Below, piece after piece: positions 45,631 to 57,400 of a stretch of DNA of 64,000 nucleotides. Where the stretch lies: assembly GCF_000003855.2 (NCBI RefSeq), contig NW_003101677.1:1157104-1221103 (forward strand). The letters are read 5' to 3'. The DNA comes from Blastomyces gilchristii SLH14081 (lineage: Eukaryota > Ascomycota > Eurotiomycetes > Onygenales > Ajellomycetaceae). A model generated the notes under the pieces. It was not told the origin of the DNA, ran no database searches, and saw only the letters and a list, made by a program, of their open reading frames with translations. The position numbers and the translations under genes were made by a program. Position 1 is the first letter of the stretch; every line of letters begins with the position of its first letter.

Positions 45631-47920
45631 TCATGAGGTAGACCGTCTCTCGCTACCGCGTAAGATATCATTCGGACTTGTGGACGAAGGAGACGCAGAG
45701 ATTACACCAGGCGATTCAGACTGCGCGTTAGGGGTACCTTGGCGATTCGATTGTTGCTGTTGCTGCCCTTGCTGTTGTAGGGGACCCGGTGTACCTCCTC
45801 GCTCGCTCCTAGCGGTATCCTCTGCACTATCCGCTGTTCCAGCTCCCGCGCCGCCTTTGCGCACCTGGCTCTCAAGATCCTTATCCTCCTCGGTATGATC
45901 GAACATATCCTCGTCGTCGCCCATGTCAGTCAGCACTTCGGTGCCATCGCCTAGCAAGATGATTCTACCCGATCTCCCTCCTCTGAGTCGCGTGTCGAGA
46001 TCGGGCTCGTAGTCATCGAGGCCTTCGTCTCCTTGACGGCGGACGCCAGGGCCACGGAATTCCGCTGGAGGGATAAAATAAAATTCCTCGTCAGCTCAAC
46101 GACCCTACGCGTGGGGGGTGGGGACAGATATAGGGAACAAAACATACCATATTCAGGTGGTGCGCATGGCCCGTCACCATTTGCAACCCGGTCTGCAATA
46201 GTTTTGTACCACTCCTCCTTAGACTTTCCATGGAGCAGCCCAATGATGACCATAGTCATGTTATCGCACCCGACGCCTCCCGTTTCGCTATTAGAAGCCA
46301 AGCAATTATCCATCATGTTTTCACAAATCCGATATAGCTCCTGCTTCGCAGCAATACCCCGTCTAACAAATTCAATCACCGCCTGTGAGGACTGGCAATC
46401 CCAGATACCTAAAAATAGCATGTTAGACGACAGAACAAGGGCGTTTTTCCCCAAAAAAAAACAAAAAACAAAAAACAAAAAAAAACTTCGAAACGAAGGA
46501 AGATAAAAATCATACCGTCACAAGCAATCACAAGGAACTCATCATCCTCTGTAATCTCATGTGTAGTTACGTCAGGATAAGCAGTAACAATCTGTTGTTC
46601 TGGCGCGAGATCTGCACTCTTCTTAAACTCGAAATCACCAAGTGCACGGGACAGTGCGAGGTTGCCATTGACTCTGCCGTAATCAACGAAGCCGCCAGCA
46701 GCACTTATTCGGGCCTTTTCACCTGTTCACATTATGAGCAAAGTCGAAAATGATCGCTGGGGAAATTTATAAAACATTGCAGGCGGAGAAATGGATTCAA
46801 ACGAACCTTCGTTTTGTGGCTTGTGATCGAACGATAGCGGTTTCGCCCTCCCCTTGACTCCTAGTACAGATCTCGAGTCTCCAGCATTCGCCTGTGAGGA
46901 TGCAATCAGTATATACAAAGCCACCAACAGCATTGTCATGACACAAATGAAGAAAAACACGGAGGAGCACATACTACTCTGATCTTATCCTTAGAAATGA
47001 CTGCAACAGAAGCTGTGCAGCCCGAGACTTCTTCCTCATATTTAGGATCTGGAATTGGCAGTGATTAGTCCAGAACACAGGAAGGAGGAGGAGGAAGCGA
47101 GAGAAAGTGAAACGTAAAATGGAAGATCGCTATAGAGGTAAGATTGCTTTGAATGGATATGAGTGTGTGGGACCGACCTTCCAAAATAGCCCGATCAGTT
47201 GCCAAAAAGCCATCCTTCAAAGCCTGCTCAATATCCCCCTCTGCAAAAGAGTCTTGTAGCGTAACGATGCGGTGGACATTATCTCCTGCAAACAGGGCGA
47301 CCTTTTCACCGCCGTGACCGTCGTAGACACCGAAAAAAGATAAGCGTTTGTCGGGGTGGGTTGGACGGTGCGCCTTGTCTAGGTATTTGGCTTGCAGGTC
47401 CAGGACTGCGGCGTGTGCGTCCTCCATACTTATTCTCCACCCCTGCATCGCAGATACTCCGTAGAGTACGCATTCATCTTGGCCTTCATCTGATATCTGT
47501 ATTCAACGAGTGCGGGGAAGAAAATCACGCCATGTTAGCAAGATTCATCATCACAAACAAACAAGGGGAAACGGTTTAATATCAGCCAGGGTCAAAAAGA
47601 TTTTCAACTCCTGATGGTAGTCCCCCTTCCCCTCGCGTCTCCTTCTTCCTCCTTCGAGGCATGTAAATGTCATGTACCAGGCACAGAACAAGATAGGTCC
47701 GTGCCCCCAAGCCAGAAAGCAGGGAGCTTATCGCAAGGAAATAAACAGGTCCCTTGAAAAACAACAATCGAGTAGCCATGAATTGAGAGGGTGGGGGGAA
47801 GGTGGTTCCAGGTTCCGTAGAGCGGGCGTTTGGGATCTGTGTTCTGAGCAAACAAAAGCAAAGCAGCAAAGCGGGGCAACTCACTTTCTCTACCACAGGC
47901 TCCGACAAAGTCTGTCCCAT
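45631..47920 (-). CDS. PTC2: Protein phosphatase 2C (PTC2/PTC3-like)
   Basis: Seven exons: 47885-47920, 47178-47496, 46975-47048, 46807-46891, 46516-46722, 46148-46408 and 45631-46064. The first intron is 388 nt, the others 83-129 nt; the product is 471 aa. It begins [12 protein letters not shown] (possible N-myristoyl Gly2). Metal-binding PPM motifs are present: [85 protein letters not shown] and [20 protein letters not shown]. The C-terminal 150 residues are acidic then Gln/Ser-rich and probably regulatory. Fungal PTC2-type enzymes dephosphorylate stress MAP kinases and checkpoint kinases (known for family). The exact paralogue (PTC2 or PTC3 type) is not resolvable here. Confidence 0.94.
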
Positions 47921-49425
47921 GATTGAATGAAAACGAAGATGTGTCGGAGACGGTTTATGAGGGAAGAATAGCAGTCGCTAGTACGGGCATATACGGTCGA
48001 GAAGGGAGAAAGGGAGCGTTACGGTAGTTCGCCCCGGAGGGGGGGGGGGGGGGGGAGTGAGTGAGCGAGAGGTTGAAGTGGTGGGTTAGGTGGAGGTAAG
48101 TCACTTGGTGGTGATATATGAGGGGACGGCTGGAGGAGACAGATGTGCAACGCAACTTAATGAGGTTGAGTATAGTATTATTTTCCAGTCCCAGCAGCAG
48201 CAGGAACCAGAGAAAAAAATAATAGACAGCGGGAGCAGAGAAGAAGAGGAGCAAATGGAGGGTGGAGTTGGTAGAGGGGGCCCAGAAGGAAACGGAGGCG
48301 GAAGGCGGAAGATGAATCGATTTTAGACGCAGTGAAGAGATTTCAGCGCCAGCCCTGCACGGAGCAGACTAGCAAGCAGGCAGGCAAGGGCACGACAGGC
48401 AGCTATGAGCTTCGGGGAAGGGAGAATGCGGACGCAGGGTCATAGAATTGGGGCCAGGAGAGGCGGATGAAGGCGTTACAGAGCAGCAATGGGTGCTATT
48501 CCGTGGGAAATGGTTGTGGTGGAGGTTGTTGTTGTTGATATTTAAGAGGCAGCGAAGAGGGCGCGGAAAGTGGTGTCTTGTCTGTCTGTCTGTCTGTCTG
48601 TCTGAATATCTGTGGTGGTTGTTGGCTAAATAGACCAGAAATCGTGGATAAATAACTAGTGGTGACTCTGATGTGCTTTGAAGCCTTTGAAGAAGGTTTA
48701 ACGAAGTCATGTGGAGAAACATCAAACAGTTAAATATTTACTATACATACAGCGTAGTTACACAATATATATATATATATCTCTATATATTTTTCATACA
48801 TCGTCGGCTGCTTCCACTGCTTCCACGTTGATGTAATGTTCCTTCTCCCCTCCCGCCATTCCTTCCAGAACCCGCTAGTTACCATAAATATTTATATAAT
48901 AATACCTTATCCTTGTGTATTTAAATATCCTCCTCGAATGCTACTACAGGCAACCCCCGCCGCTATCCTATCCCTACGCATACAGCCAACTTCCATCATT
49001 ATTATGTGCGCACCTCTATGTAGTTATCTATCTATTCAAGAACCTCGTGTTTTTTTATTCTATTCCACTCCATCCCATTCACCCCGTCCCCAATGCCCGC
49101 GGCCCCCAGCGCCCAGCATGAATTAAGCCTTGGGAAAATCCGTTCTCTTAGCAGCGGCGCGGAGGAGATTGTGGGTGGGGGAAGTATTTAACTAATCCAA
49201 AGGAATGTCAATATGAAATAGTTAATAAAAATAAAAAAAAAGGAAAAAAACCCCCGCAAGGTTTGCAGAAATTTTTTCCCCACCCGGAAATTCTAAAACC
49301 AGCCACACAACACGATGAATAACTAATAAATAACTAACTGAAGCAACCCCGTTCCCCGCCTTCCTCCCCCGTCTGCTATTAATTACATAGTTAATCGGAG
49401 ATTTGGATCTTCCTCTTCCGTATTA
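47921..49425. other. Upstream flank of the PP2C gene
   Basis: About 1.5 kb with a G run near 48038-48055, (TCTG)6 at 48581-48604 and TA-rich stretches near 48766-48790. This is likely the phosphatase promoter and leader. No gene is supported. Confidence 0.45.
48581..48604 (+). repeat. (TCTG)6 microsatellite
   Basis: Six perfect tetranucleotide units upstream of the PP2C gene. Confidence 0.85.
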
Positions 49426-50002
49426 GTGCCAGTCCCTCGCTGCTACATCCTCACCCCAGCCTCACCACATCCTCACCTCATGCTCACCCTCCTCGCCCTT
49501 CTTGAATCACCCTCATCACCCACTAGTCACCCGCTATTGCAGTCACCATGCTATAGAGCTCTTCAAATCTGTCAGGTTTACCTGATGGAGTCATTTCCTT
49601 TACAACAGTCAGTGGTAATGAGCTCACTTGCTTAAATCAACAGAAGAACTCATTTCTCTCTTCTTTCGCTTTTTTTTTATTTCTCATTTTGTTGATTATT
49701 CAACAAAAATTTCAGTCTTGAATATTTTTTTTTAATCACTTGTTTATTTACAAGCATCAAACGCTCGCTTACGCTCGCTTTGCTGCTTGCGCAGCCCTCT
49801 CTACCTCTACCCCCTTACCTCCTCTACCACCACCGCCGCCTCTACCGCCCCGCAACGCCCCCTACCACTTCCACTCTCTATCTCTACTCTCCCCTTACCA
49901 CCCCTTACCACCCCTTTCACCCTCTACCCTCTCTACCATCACCACGGCCTCTACAGCCTCTATCACTCTCTTCCTCTATTACTCTCTTTCTCTATCACTC
50001 TT
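49426..50002. repeat. Pyrimidine-rich boundary segment
   Basis: From about 49785 to 50002 the + strand is almost purely C/T with CCTCTACC-like units (clustered CTCTA and ACC words). It is preceded by an imperfect repeat of ACGCTCGCTT at 49759-49783. It directly abuts the left TIR-like sequence at 50003 and marks the change from gene-bearing to AT-rich DNA. There is no coding evidence; open frames here are composition-driven. Confidence 0.55.
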
Positions 50003-50100
50003 AGACTGGCCGGCGGGACCATGAATTTCACATTTGATCCCATTTGGTCTGGTCTAATACATTTCTTAGCGTGAGTCTCACCAGGACCAAGTATTAAAAA
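50003..50100 (+). mobile_element. Decayed relative of the TIR element at 51881 (left end only)
   Basis: It begins AGACTGGCCGGCGGGACCAT and follows the first roughly 95 bp of the 51881 element. Several differences are C-to-T or G-to-A (for example TTTGATCC for TTTGGTCC, GGTCTAATAC for GGTCCCATAC, CTTAGCG for CTTGGCG). Similarity fades after about 50100 and I find no convincing right end. This is consistent with an older, RIP-mutated or truncated copy. Confidence 0.65.
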
Positions 50101-51870
50101 AATCTGAAAATGGATCATTTCTGAGAGAAATGGCATGAAAAATGACCAGATTTAATACAAGAACAGTGAAATGAAAGTAATTTCTCAGAATAAACTGTGA
50201 AAGATAATCATTCTTTCAAAATCAGAATAAGACTGAGACTGAAGATTAAATTCAGTCTTATTCAGTTTATTCAGTGATTGCTTATATAATCAGAATTTGA
50301 TAATAATTATTAATAATACTTATGAAACAACTAAATACATTCTTATATAAGTTTATTCTTTACTTTTTTATAAAAACTATACTTTTCTGATATACTATAA
50401 TCAGAGATATTAAACTATCTGATAATTTTATATTTTATAATTATAAGTTTCTTAATTATTTCTTCTTATAATTATTCTCAGTAATAATAATAAATATCTT
50501 AACTTAAGTTAAACTTTTATTTCATTTTTATCTCTGTTAATAAAATTATTAGAATATTATATATTATTAGTGTAATAATTAATATATACTTTTATAATAT
50601 AACAGAACTGAAGCAGTGACTAGTTAGCAGTATTATATAAAGATAGTTATTTAAGAAGCTGTATAAGTGAGCTTAACTATCTTACTTAAATAGCAAGCTC
50701 ATGAGCTACAGAGTTATTACAAGAATATCACAGATATAATACTTAGTATACTAAGAAAATTGTATAAGAAATGCAGTAACTCTTATATATCTTTTAGTAG
50801 AAGAAAAATAAATTACTGACTTCTTTTATAAGAAGTCAGTATCTAGTTATTTTATATAGATAATAAGCAGATACTCTTCTCTTATTTTATAAGTAAGAAT
50901 AGCTGAAGTAATATCTCAGTGATATTTTACTACTAAGAAAGAGTAATCTGCTAATCTTATATAGAAGTAAAGTTCTTATATTTATTAATTAGATCTTTCT
51001 ATAACATATTTAAATAATATTATAGAGTGATTAAAAACTAATTTAAATAGTTTATGAAATAAATGAAATTATCTGCAGAGAAGTAATAAGCTGTACAGAA
51101 CTGTAGCAGAGTCTTAATATAATTAGAGATATAATAATACTCTTCTTTTTAAGAGTATAGTTCTAATACTCTTAAGATTATCAGATTAGAAATTATCTTT
51201 ATTATATAGTAATAGTTATCAACTGATTTGACAGTATATATACTATATATAATATAAAGAAATAGATAAGTTTCTCTGCTAACTATATAAATTTTCTCTT
51301 TCTTATCTCTATTTAAATCAACTATGTAATAAGTGAATTTCTTATATATTAATTGAAATGTGAAAAATATAGTTAATAAGTAACTTACAAATCTCTTAAT
51401 ATATTTTATTCTATATATAAAACTCTCTGTAAAAGTGATATATTTTAGAGATAAAGCTAATAGTAATAATAGAATTTTTTAAAAAGATTCTCTCTTTTCT
51501 TATAATATATTTTTCTTTTCTCTCTCTCATCTATAATAGTGAGTGTATGAAAGCATCATTCTTAAAAGATAATAAGAAGCTTATTCTAATATTTTCTAGT
51601 AAGTAATAAATGTCTTTATAGTGTAGCTGCAGTCTTTATAACTGTTAAGAAAGTCAGATTGAAGATGAAGACAGTGATGTTAATAAGCTGCAGAAGTACT
51701 GCTCTTATTATCATATCTTTTTCTTCTTCTACATTTCTTACAGCTGCAGCAGTAGTAGCTGTGTCTTATAGTAAGATATCATTTCTTCTACTAATCAGTT
51801 TATCTATATTCAGTTCATTCTCTATCTTCTCTACTACTATTGTAATATCATTTTCTCTCTCAGCTAACAC
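50101..51870. repeat. Strongly AT-rich RIP-like DNA, element type unresolved
   Basis: Composition drops to mostly A/T with almost no CpG and very many TAA/TTA words. No open frame longer than about 100 codons and no recognised protein motif. It is probably decayed retroelement sequence, perhaps the 5' part of the gypsy relic whose integrase piece lies at 52840. Confidence 0.55.
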
Positions 51871-51880
51871 AGTGATGTCT
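51871..51880 (+). repeat. 10-bp target-site duplication, left copy
   Basis: AGTGATGTCT immediately before the left TIR, identical to 52385-52394 immediately after the right TIR. Confidence 0.85.
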
Positions 51881-52384
51881 AGACTGGCCGCCGGGACCAT
51901 GAATTTCACATTTGGTCCCATTTGGTCTGGTCCCATACATTTCTTGGCGTGAATCCCGCTGAGACTAGTCATTAAAAAAACATGCAAAGTGACCATATAT
52001 GAGATCTTAAAATGGAACCATGACTTGAAAAAAATGAGAAAGTGGTCTCATTTGGTCTCATTTAGTCCCATTCTTGGCATAAAGTTACTATTTTTAGACA
52101 TTTTAAGGTTTTTTTTAGACTATTTTTAATTTTTTAAAAAGTAACACTTTTTGGTAATGCTCAAATGAGATTTAAAGTCATTTAAAGCAATAAAAATAAT
52201 TTAAATTGAGAAGTGGAAATCATGGTCTCATTTGGAAAATGTGACAAGAGTAGACAGTAAGTCTCACTGGGACAGTATGAGACTACTATTGAATGTTAAA
52301 ACCGTGTAATGGGATCGGTCGAATTGGTAATGAGACTATCAAAAAATCTGGTCCTGGTCCCAGACACGGTCACACGGTCAGTCT
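51881..52384 (+). mobile_element. 504-bp non-autonomous TIR element (Mutator-like MITE candidate)
   Basis: The left end reads AGACTGGCCGCCGGGACC. The right end reads ...CACGGTCACACGGTCAGTCT, whose reverse complement starts AGACTGACCG, giving an imperfect inverted repeat (AGACTG-R-CCG). Perfect 10-bp direct repeats flank it. It has no open reading frame of note. The interior has repeated TGGTCTCATTTGG/TTGGTCCCATT words and ordinary CpG and GG/CC content, unlike the AT-rich host sequence. A 9-10-bp duplication is characteristic of Mutator-like (MULE) transposition; assignment to that superfamily is inference from length alone. It inserted into sequence already mutated. Confidence 0.8.
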
Positions 52385-52394
52385 AGTGATGTCT
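52385..52394 (+). repeat. 10-bp target-site duplication, right copy
   Basis: AGTGATGTCT directly after the right TIR; the perfect partner of 51871-51880. Confidence 0.85.
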
Positions 52395-52986
52395 AATCTT
52401 ATATAGTTATTTAGAGAGAATCTCAGAAAGAGCTTGATTCTAAGAATAATAGCTCTGAGAAGCTCAATCTGTAGTTTCTCTCTTATAATATACTTAAGCT
52501 CTGCTCAGAATACTACTGAGTTAAGTTTATAGAGTTCTGTAGTTTCTTTATCTTCTCTTTATAAGAAGACTCTGATACAGTTTCTAATCAGTACTGTTAC
52601 TTATCTGCACTACACTAAGCAGCTGAAGAAAGAGAGAATTTTATATACTTATTTCTTCTCTTACTCTTATTATTTCTGTTATATCTGTAATAATAACTTC
52701 TATCTTTCTATAAGTATTATCTATTCTATAAGAAGACATTGTGTCAGTTCTGATAAGAAGCTCAGATACTTAAGTAGTTCAGAGTGAGAGTCTCAGAGCT
52801 TTAAGTATTAATGAATTTTATTAAAACTAAAGAGATCTCTCTTACTTATCTATAAAAGAAGATAAAAGTATCATAGTTGATCTACTGAAGTCAACAAGAG
52901 TTAAAGAATATGACTTAATTTTGATCATTGTTAACTGCTTTACAAAGATGATTAGATATATTTCTACTTATAAAAAGATTAAAGTA
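52395..52986 (+). mobile_element. Ty3/gypsy integrase fragment, RIP-decayed and truncated
   Basis: On the + strand, 52840-52983 reads SIIVDLLKSTRVKEYDLIL, then IIVNCFTKMIRYISTYKK. This matches the gypsy integrase core start (DFI..LP.S.GYD.ILVVVDRFTKM), with the catalytic-region Asp written as Asn. The frame ends abruptly near 52984, where GC-balanced sequence begins. A homologous stretch occurs on the opposite strand at about 62200-62345, so the two are relics of one family in inverted orientation. Upstream motifs (reverse transcriptase, RNase H) are not recognisable in this copy. Confidence 0.65.
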
Positions 52987-53650
52987 CCGCTCCACCACGA
53001 ACTCGCTCGATTTTTCGAATAAGAACCCGCCGATAGATCCATCGAAAAGCCCTCAATCATATGAGCATTTTGACCCCATCGCCGACTGCATACCCCGTGT
53101 GGTGGTGGAGTTATCCAGCCAAATGTGAACCAGACGTCGTTCGGAACTCCTGCGTGGGATTATCCCCCATTCTCCCCTACCACACCACAACCCCGGGCCA
53201 AATTGCCATACAAATTGTAAGACAAAGAGACCTAGCCATATGCACCAATCTTCTTGATTTTGGAAGATCCCTGATCTGTAATTGTGGAGATATCTGAGAA
53301 GCAACTTCCGTGAAAACCCTGTCCATCTTTGATGTTTCAAAACATCAACACCAAGTCTCACCCTCGTACCGCCCTTCCTAATCTGGCCCATCCCCAGCAG
53401 AAAAATACAAAAAGATACCTCAGTGATAATATCAAGCACATAATCAACAGCCACTTCTGAAGTGCAACCTCCGCGGTCTGTCTTCAGTGTATCTAGACAT
53501 CAATGCCAAGTCTCACCCTTGTACCATCCATCTCAATCTGGCTCATCCCTGACAGAAAAGTACAAAAAGATACCTCAGCAACTGTACTCAATACATAATC
53601 AGCAGACACAACAACTATAAAATCAGTATATCTCAAGGTCTGACTGAGCC
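52987..53650. other. GC-balanced island with a coding-like tandem duplication
   Basis: About 660 bp of ordinary composition inserted in AT-rich DNA, grading back to AT-rich on its right. On the - strand 53343-53454 encodes AVDYVLDIITEVSFCIFLLG then RKGGTRVRLGVDVLK. A second copy about 155 bp to the right (53498-53610) encodes ADYVLSTVAEVSFCTFLSG then GTRVRLGIDV. The left copy is less altered. I do not recognise the protein. It may be a captured gene fragment or a piece of another transposon. Confidence 0.45.
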
Positions 53651-54479
53651 TTTGATCCCTGCACAGTGAGATATATTAAATCTAGTTTTAATATCTCAAT
53701 ATTTAATAGATTCTGTAAGAAATTGAGAACAGCAACACTAGATTTCTATTAAATTTAAGAATTAACTCTATATTAATATAATCATTGACAAAGTCTTCTA
53801 TTTTAAGATATAAATAACCAGTTTCTCTACATCTCACTGACAATATTTACATTATTATATAGAAACAGACTTATATTCTCTATAATATTAAGACTCTGAA
53901 GAGGAAAAGTCTTGATAAAGAGTATACAGTAGTGTATATCTTAGCAGTTTCTATCTCATTCTTCTACAGCAGTTAATACAAAAAAAAGATTTTAGAAATA
54001 GTTTTTTACTTCTCTTGAAAAAGTAAGATGTTTTTCTCTGAGTTTTATACAATATTCTTACAAAGAATTAAAAACAGAGTTATTTTCTGTTATAATTTCA
54101 TATTCTTTTAAGTAAGAATTACTTTTTCAGTGACTGAAGAGCTTTCATTAATACTTAATTCTTTTTTACACTCTTTATTAACTGGTTTAAGTTGCACACT
54201 TGTTGTGTGAGAAGAATTGAATAATTTAGAATAAAATTGAATAGTTTTAATTAATTTCTCTGTAAAAAATTGATTTATTTTTTATCAGTTTTTCTCTCAA
54301 AAACTGTCATATTATCTGATTTACTATTAATTGATATTATACTTTTCCTCACTGTATCTCAAGAAAGAGATTGTAAAGATTTTATTGATTTATCTTAAAA
54401 ATCAATTTTAGTTTATTAGATTCTCTTTAAAAATCTAACCTAGTTACTGAACTAGTGTGAAAAAAATCAGGTGTTTTAT
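53651..54479. repeat. AT-rich decayed sequence, unidentified
   Basis: About 830 bp of AT-rich DNA lacking recognisable motifs, between the GC-balanced island and the LINE 5' region. Confidence 0.45.
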
Positions 54480-57400
54480 ACACAAAAGTCTGTTATTCTT
54501 CTTTTGAAATAGTCTGATCAACTTTTCAATTGAAAACAGACTTAGAAACCTCTTAATTGAAACAGTCTGATCAACTTTTCAATTTAAAAAGAGTTTAATA
54601 AATATCTCAATTAAATTAGTCTGATCAACTTTTCATTGAGTAAGAATAATGAGTTCAAAAGTACACTTAGTTGACATGGAAAAGAATGCTTTCTCAAATG
54701 CTATTTCTGAGATTGAAATTCTGAAGAGAAGAAAGAAAGAAGAAATAGAGAAATAACAAGTTCTTGAAATACAGAAACTTGAAAAAGTAAGTAAAATTCT
54801 TGAAAAGCAGTGTCTGAGTGAGATGAATAAAGAAGTTCTGTTAATTCTTCATACTCAGACTAGATAACTACAGAAAGTGATCAAGTTCAAACTTGAAATT
54901 TCAAACATAGTTCAAAAAACTTTGAAAATTTCTAATATAATCACTGACTCTTCAGTTTACTCTTCTTTCTTTTCTACTTCTTCTTCTTCTTCTTCTTTAA
55001 ATCAGAAGAAAATATATACTCAAGCAGCTGAATCTGCTGTCTCTAAATCTGCTGTCACTAAATCTGCTATCTCAAAATCTGCTCAAAATTCTGAGAAAAC
55101 TGAGAAGAATACTGCTCATACTTCTAGTGATAGAAGAGTGAAGAAAAAAATGCAAAAAGAGAAAAATCTTCAAATCTTCAGAAATAGAAGACTTATTCTC
55201 AAAGTCTCAAATCAGGACATATTGCAGAGAAATAAGCTAAACTCAAATCTTATTTTCAGAATTAGAAATGAAATCAATCAGCAGTTCTTTTCTCAGTTAA
55301 TAACTAATATTGAAGTTCAAAAATTAGTTATAGCTTCAATTAAGTCATTCTTCTTTGAAAACTTCATTATTCTGATTATAATGCCTGAATTCAGTGCAGA
55401 ATTCCTTATTCAGAATGAGAATCTCTGAAAATCAGCAGTAGAATCTTTGTTAAACACAATAATTCTATCTAAGAGAGATGAAAAGTGAGATAAATTCATT
55501 CTTTATAATATTCCAGTTGAAATTTTTGACTGTGAAGAAGAAATACTACTTCTTAAAAATGAATTAGAAGAATACAACTTCATTCAACTGAGAAAAGAGT
55601 CTGTATGACTAAATTCAATTGAGTTCAGATAAAGCAGAAGAAATGCCTCTGTTCTAGTATATATAAAGACACTTAAACAGTCAAAGATCTCTGAAGTAAG
55701 AGTAGCAGATTTGAAAATGAGAGTTCATGAATACAAAGACTCAAGAATGAATCTCAAAGCTCAAACACAGTGTTCAAACTGTTAAAGATATGAACACTTT
55801 ATAATCTTCTGTTTCAGAGACTCAAAATGTGCATTCTGTGTCAGAGATCATAAAACTAGTGAGTATAAATATGAAATATGCTCAAAAAGAGATGAAATAT
55901 ATCAACACACTCTGCTTAAATGCTCTAATTGCAAAGAAAAACATGCATCTAGCTCAAAAGAATGTATATTTACTTCAAGAACTCAAAAGAACTGGAGAAA
56001 AGATGAAGCTTAAAGTAAATCTAGAACTGAAGAGAATAGTCAAGTCAGTAAACTCATAACTGTAAGCTTAAAAAGAAGAAACTCTCAACTATCTAGATCT
56101 TCAAACTTCAATTCTTCAGCTAAATGTAAATAGAATTTAAATTCTCAAACTTCTGTTAAGATTAGAGAATTGAGAAATGACTCTGATGATAAACTAGATA
56201 TAATGCAAGCAGTTGAGATTTTTACTTTTCAGAACAGTTATAATCTACTATCTGATAATAGTGATTAGATTCTACTCTACTCTCTTTTAGTATAAATATA
56301 CAACAAAAACAATAAAAAAAGTTTAAAAACTCTTCAAAAATCACATTTATTTAAAATAATGTGAATAGAAACTCAAATTACATTTATTCTTATCTTCAAA
56401 TTACATTTAAATAAAAAGTTAATTTTATACTGCTTCAGAAGCTGAATTTTGATACTGAGTAAAAATATATCATTTCTCATTCAAGCTACTACTACTTTTT
56501 ATCTCAAAAGTCTGAGATAAAGTTGAGAGTAGTGATCTATGAAAGAAAGAGATCAAGATATCAATTTAATCTAAGATTTGATATCATGTCTGACCCTGAT
56601 ATTCTGGTGAGTGATATTATAGATAAAGAGAATGAGTTTGACACTATACAGCTCATAAATATCTGTAATGAAAAGTCATTGAAGAAAAATAATAATATCT
56701 GAACAATTAATAGAGAATTTCTGAACATAACTTTATCAAGAAACTCTATAATTGTAGGAGATTTCAATACACATTATCTCTGATGAAATTCAGAATGTAA
56801 AAGAGCAGTAAGAGCTGATAATCTGATTGAATGAATCTTTGAGTATTCAATGAATTTAGTTAACAAGTCTGATCAATAAACATTCTTTAGAAAAGACATG
56901 AAACAGAAATCTATTATAGATCTAATCTTCATGTCATAAAATCTAATAGAAAAAAGACTTGTAAACTGATTTATTAATTCAAATGAGACATCAGAATCAG
57001 GTCATGAGATTATTCAATTTAATATTGAACTGAGTGAGAAATAAATGAGTGAAAATCCTCTTCTCTCTAATCAGTTTAACTTTGAAAAAGCTGACTGAAA
57101 GGCAGTTGAAGAAAGTATAAAACTGTTAAAATCTGAAAGACAGAGTAAGTTGTATTAGAACCTCAGTCAAGATATCTCAAATAAAATGCTTAAGAATAGA
57201 GTGAAGCTCATTACATCTATTATTCTAGTAAGTGTTAAAGATAATATTTTAAAGAGAAAGTCTTTTAAGTATTCAAAACCTTGATGAAATGAGAATATCA
57301 CATCTAAAAGAAAACAATTGACTACTGCTAGAAGAGATTGAAAGAATGATATAATTTCTGATAAAGAGTTTAAAGCTGTCAGAAATGAATATTTTTCAGA

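Noticed and set aside
48581..48604. Tandem TCTG units as a possible CRISPR-like array
   Set aside because: They are 4-bp microsatellite units without spacers in a eukaryotic genome.
49780..50074. Overlapping + strand Pro/Leu/Ser-rich frames
   Set aside because: They arise from the pyrimidine-only sequence, which is open in all frames, and they run into a transposon end.
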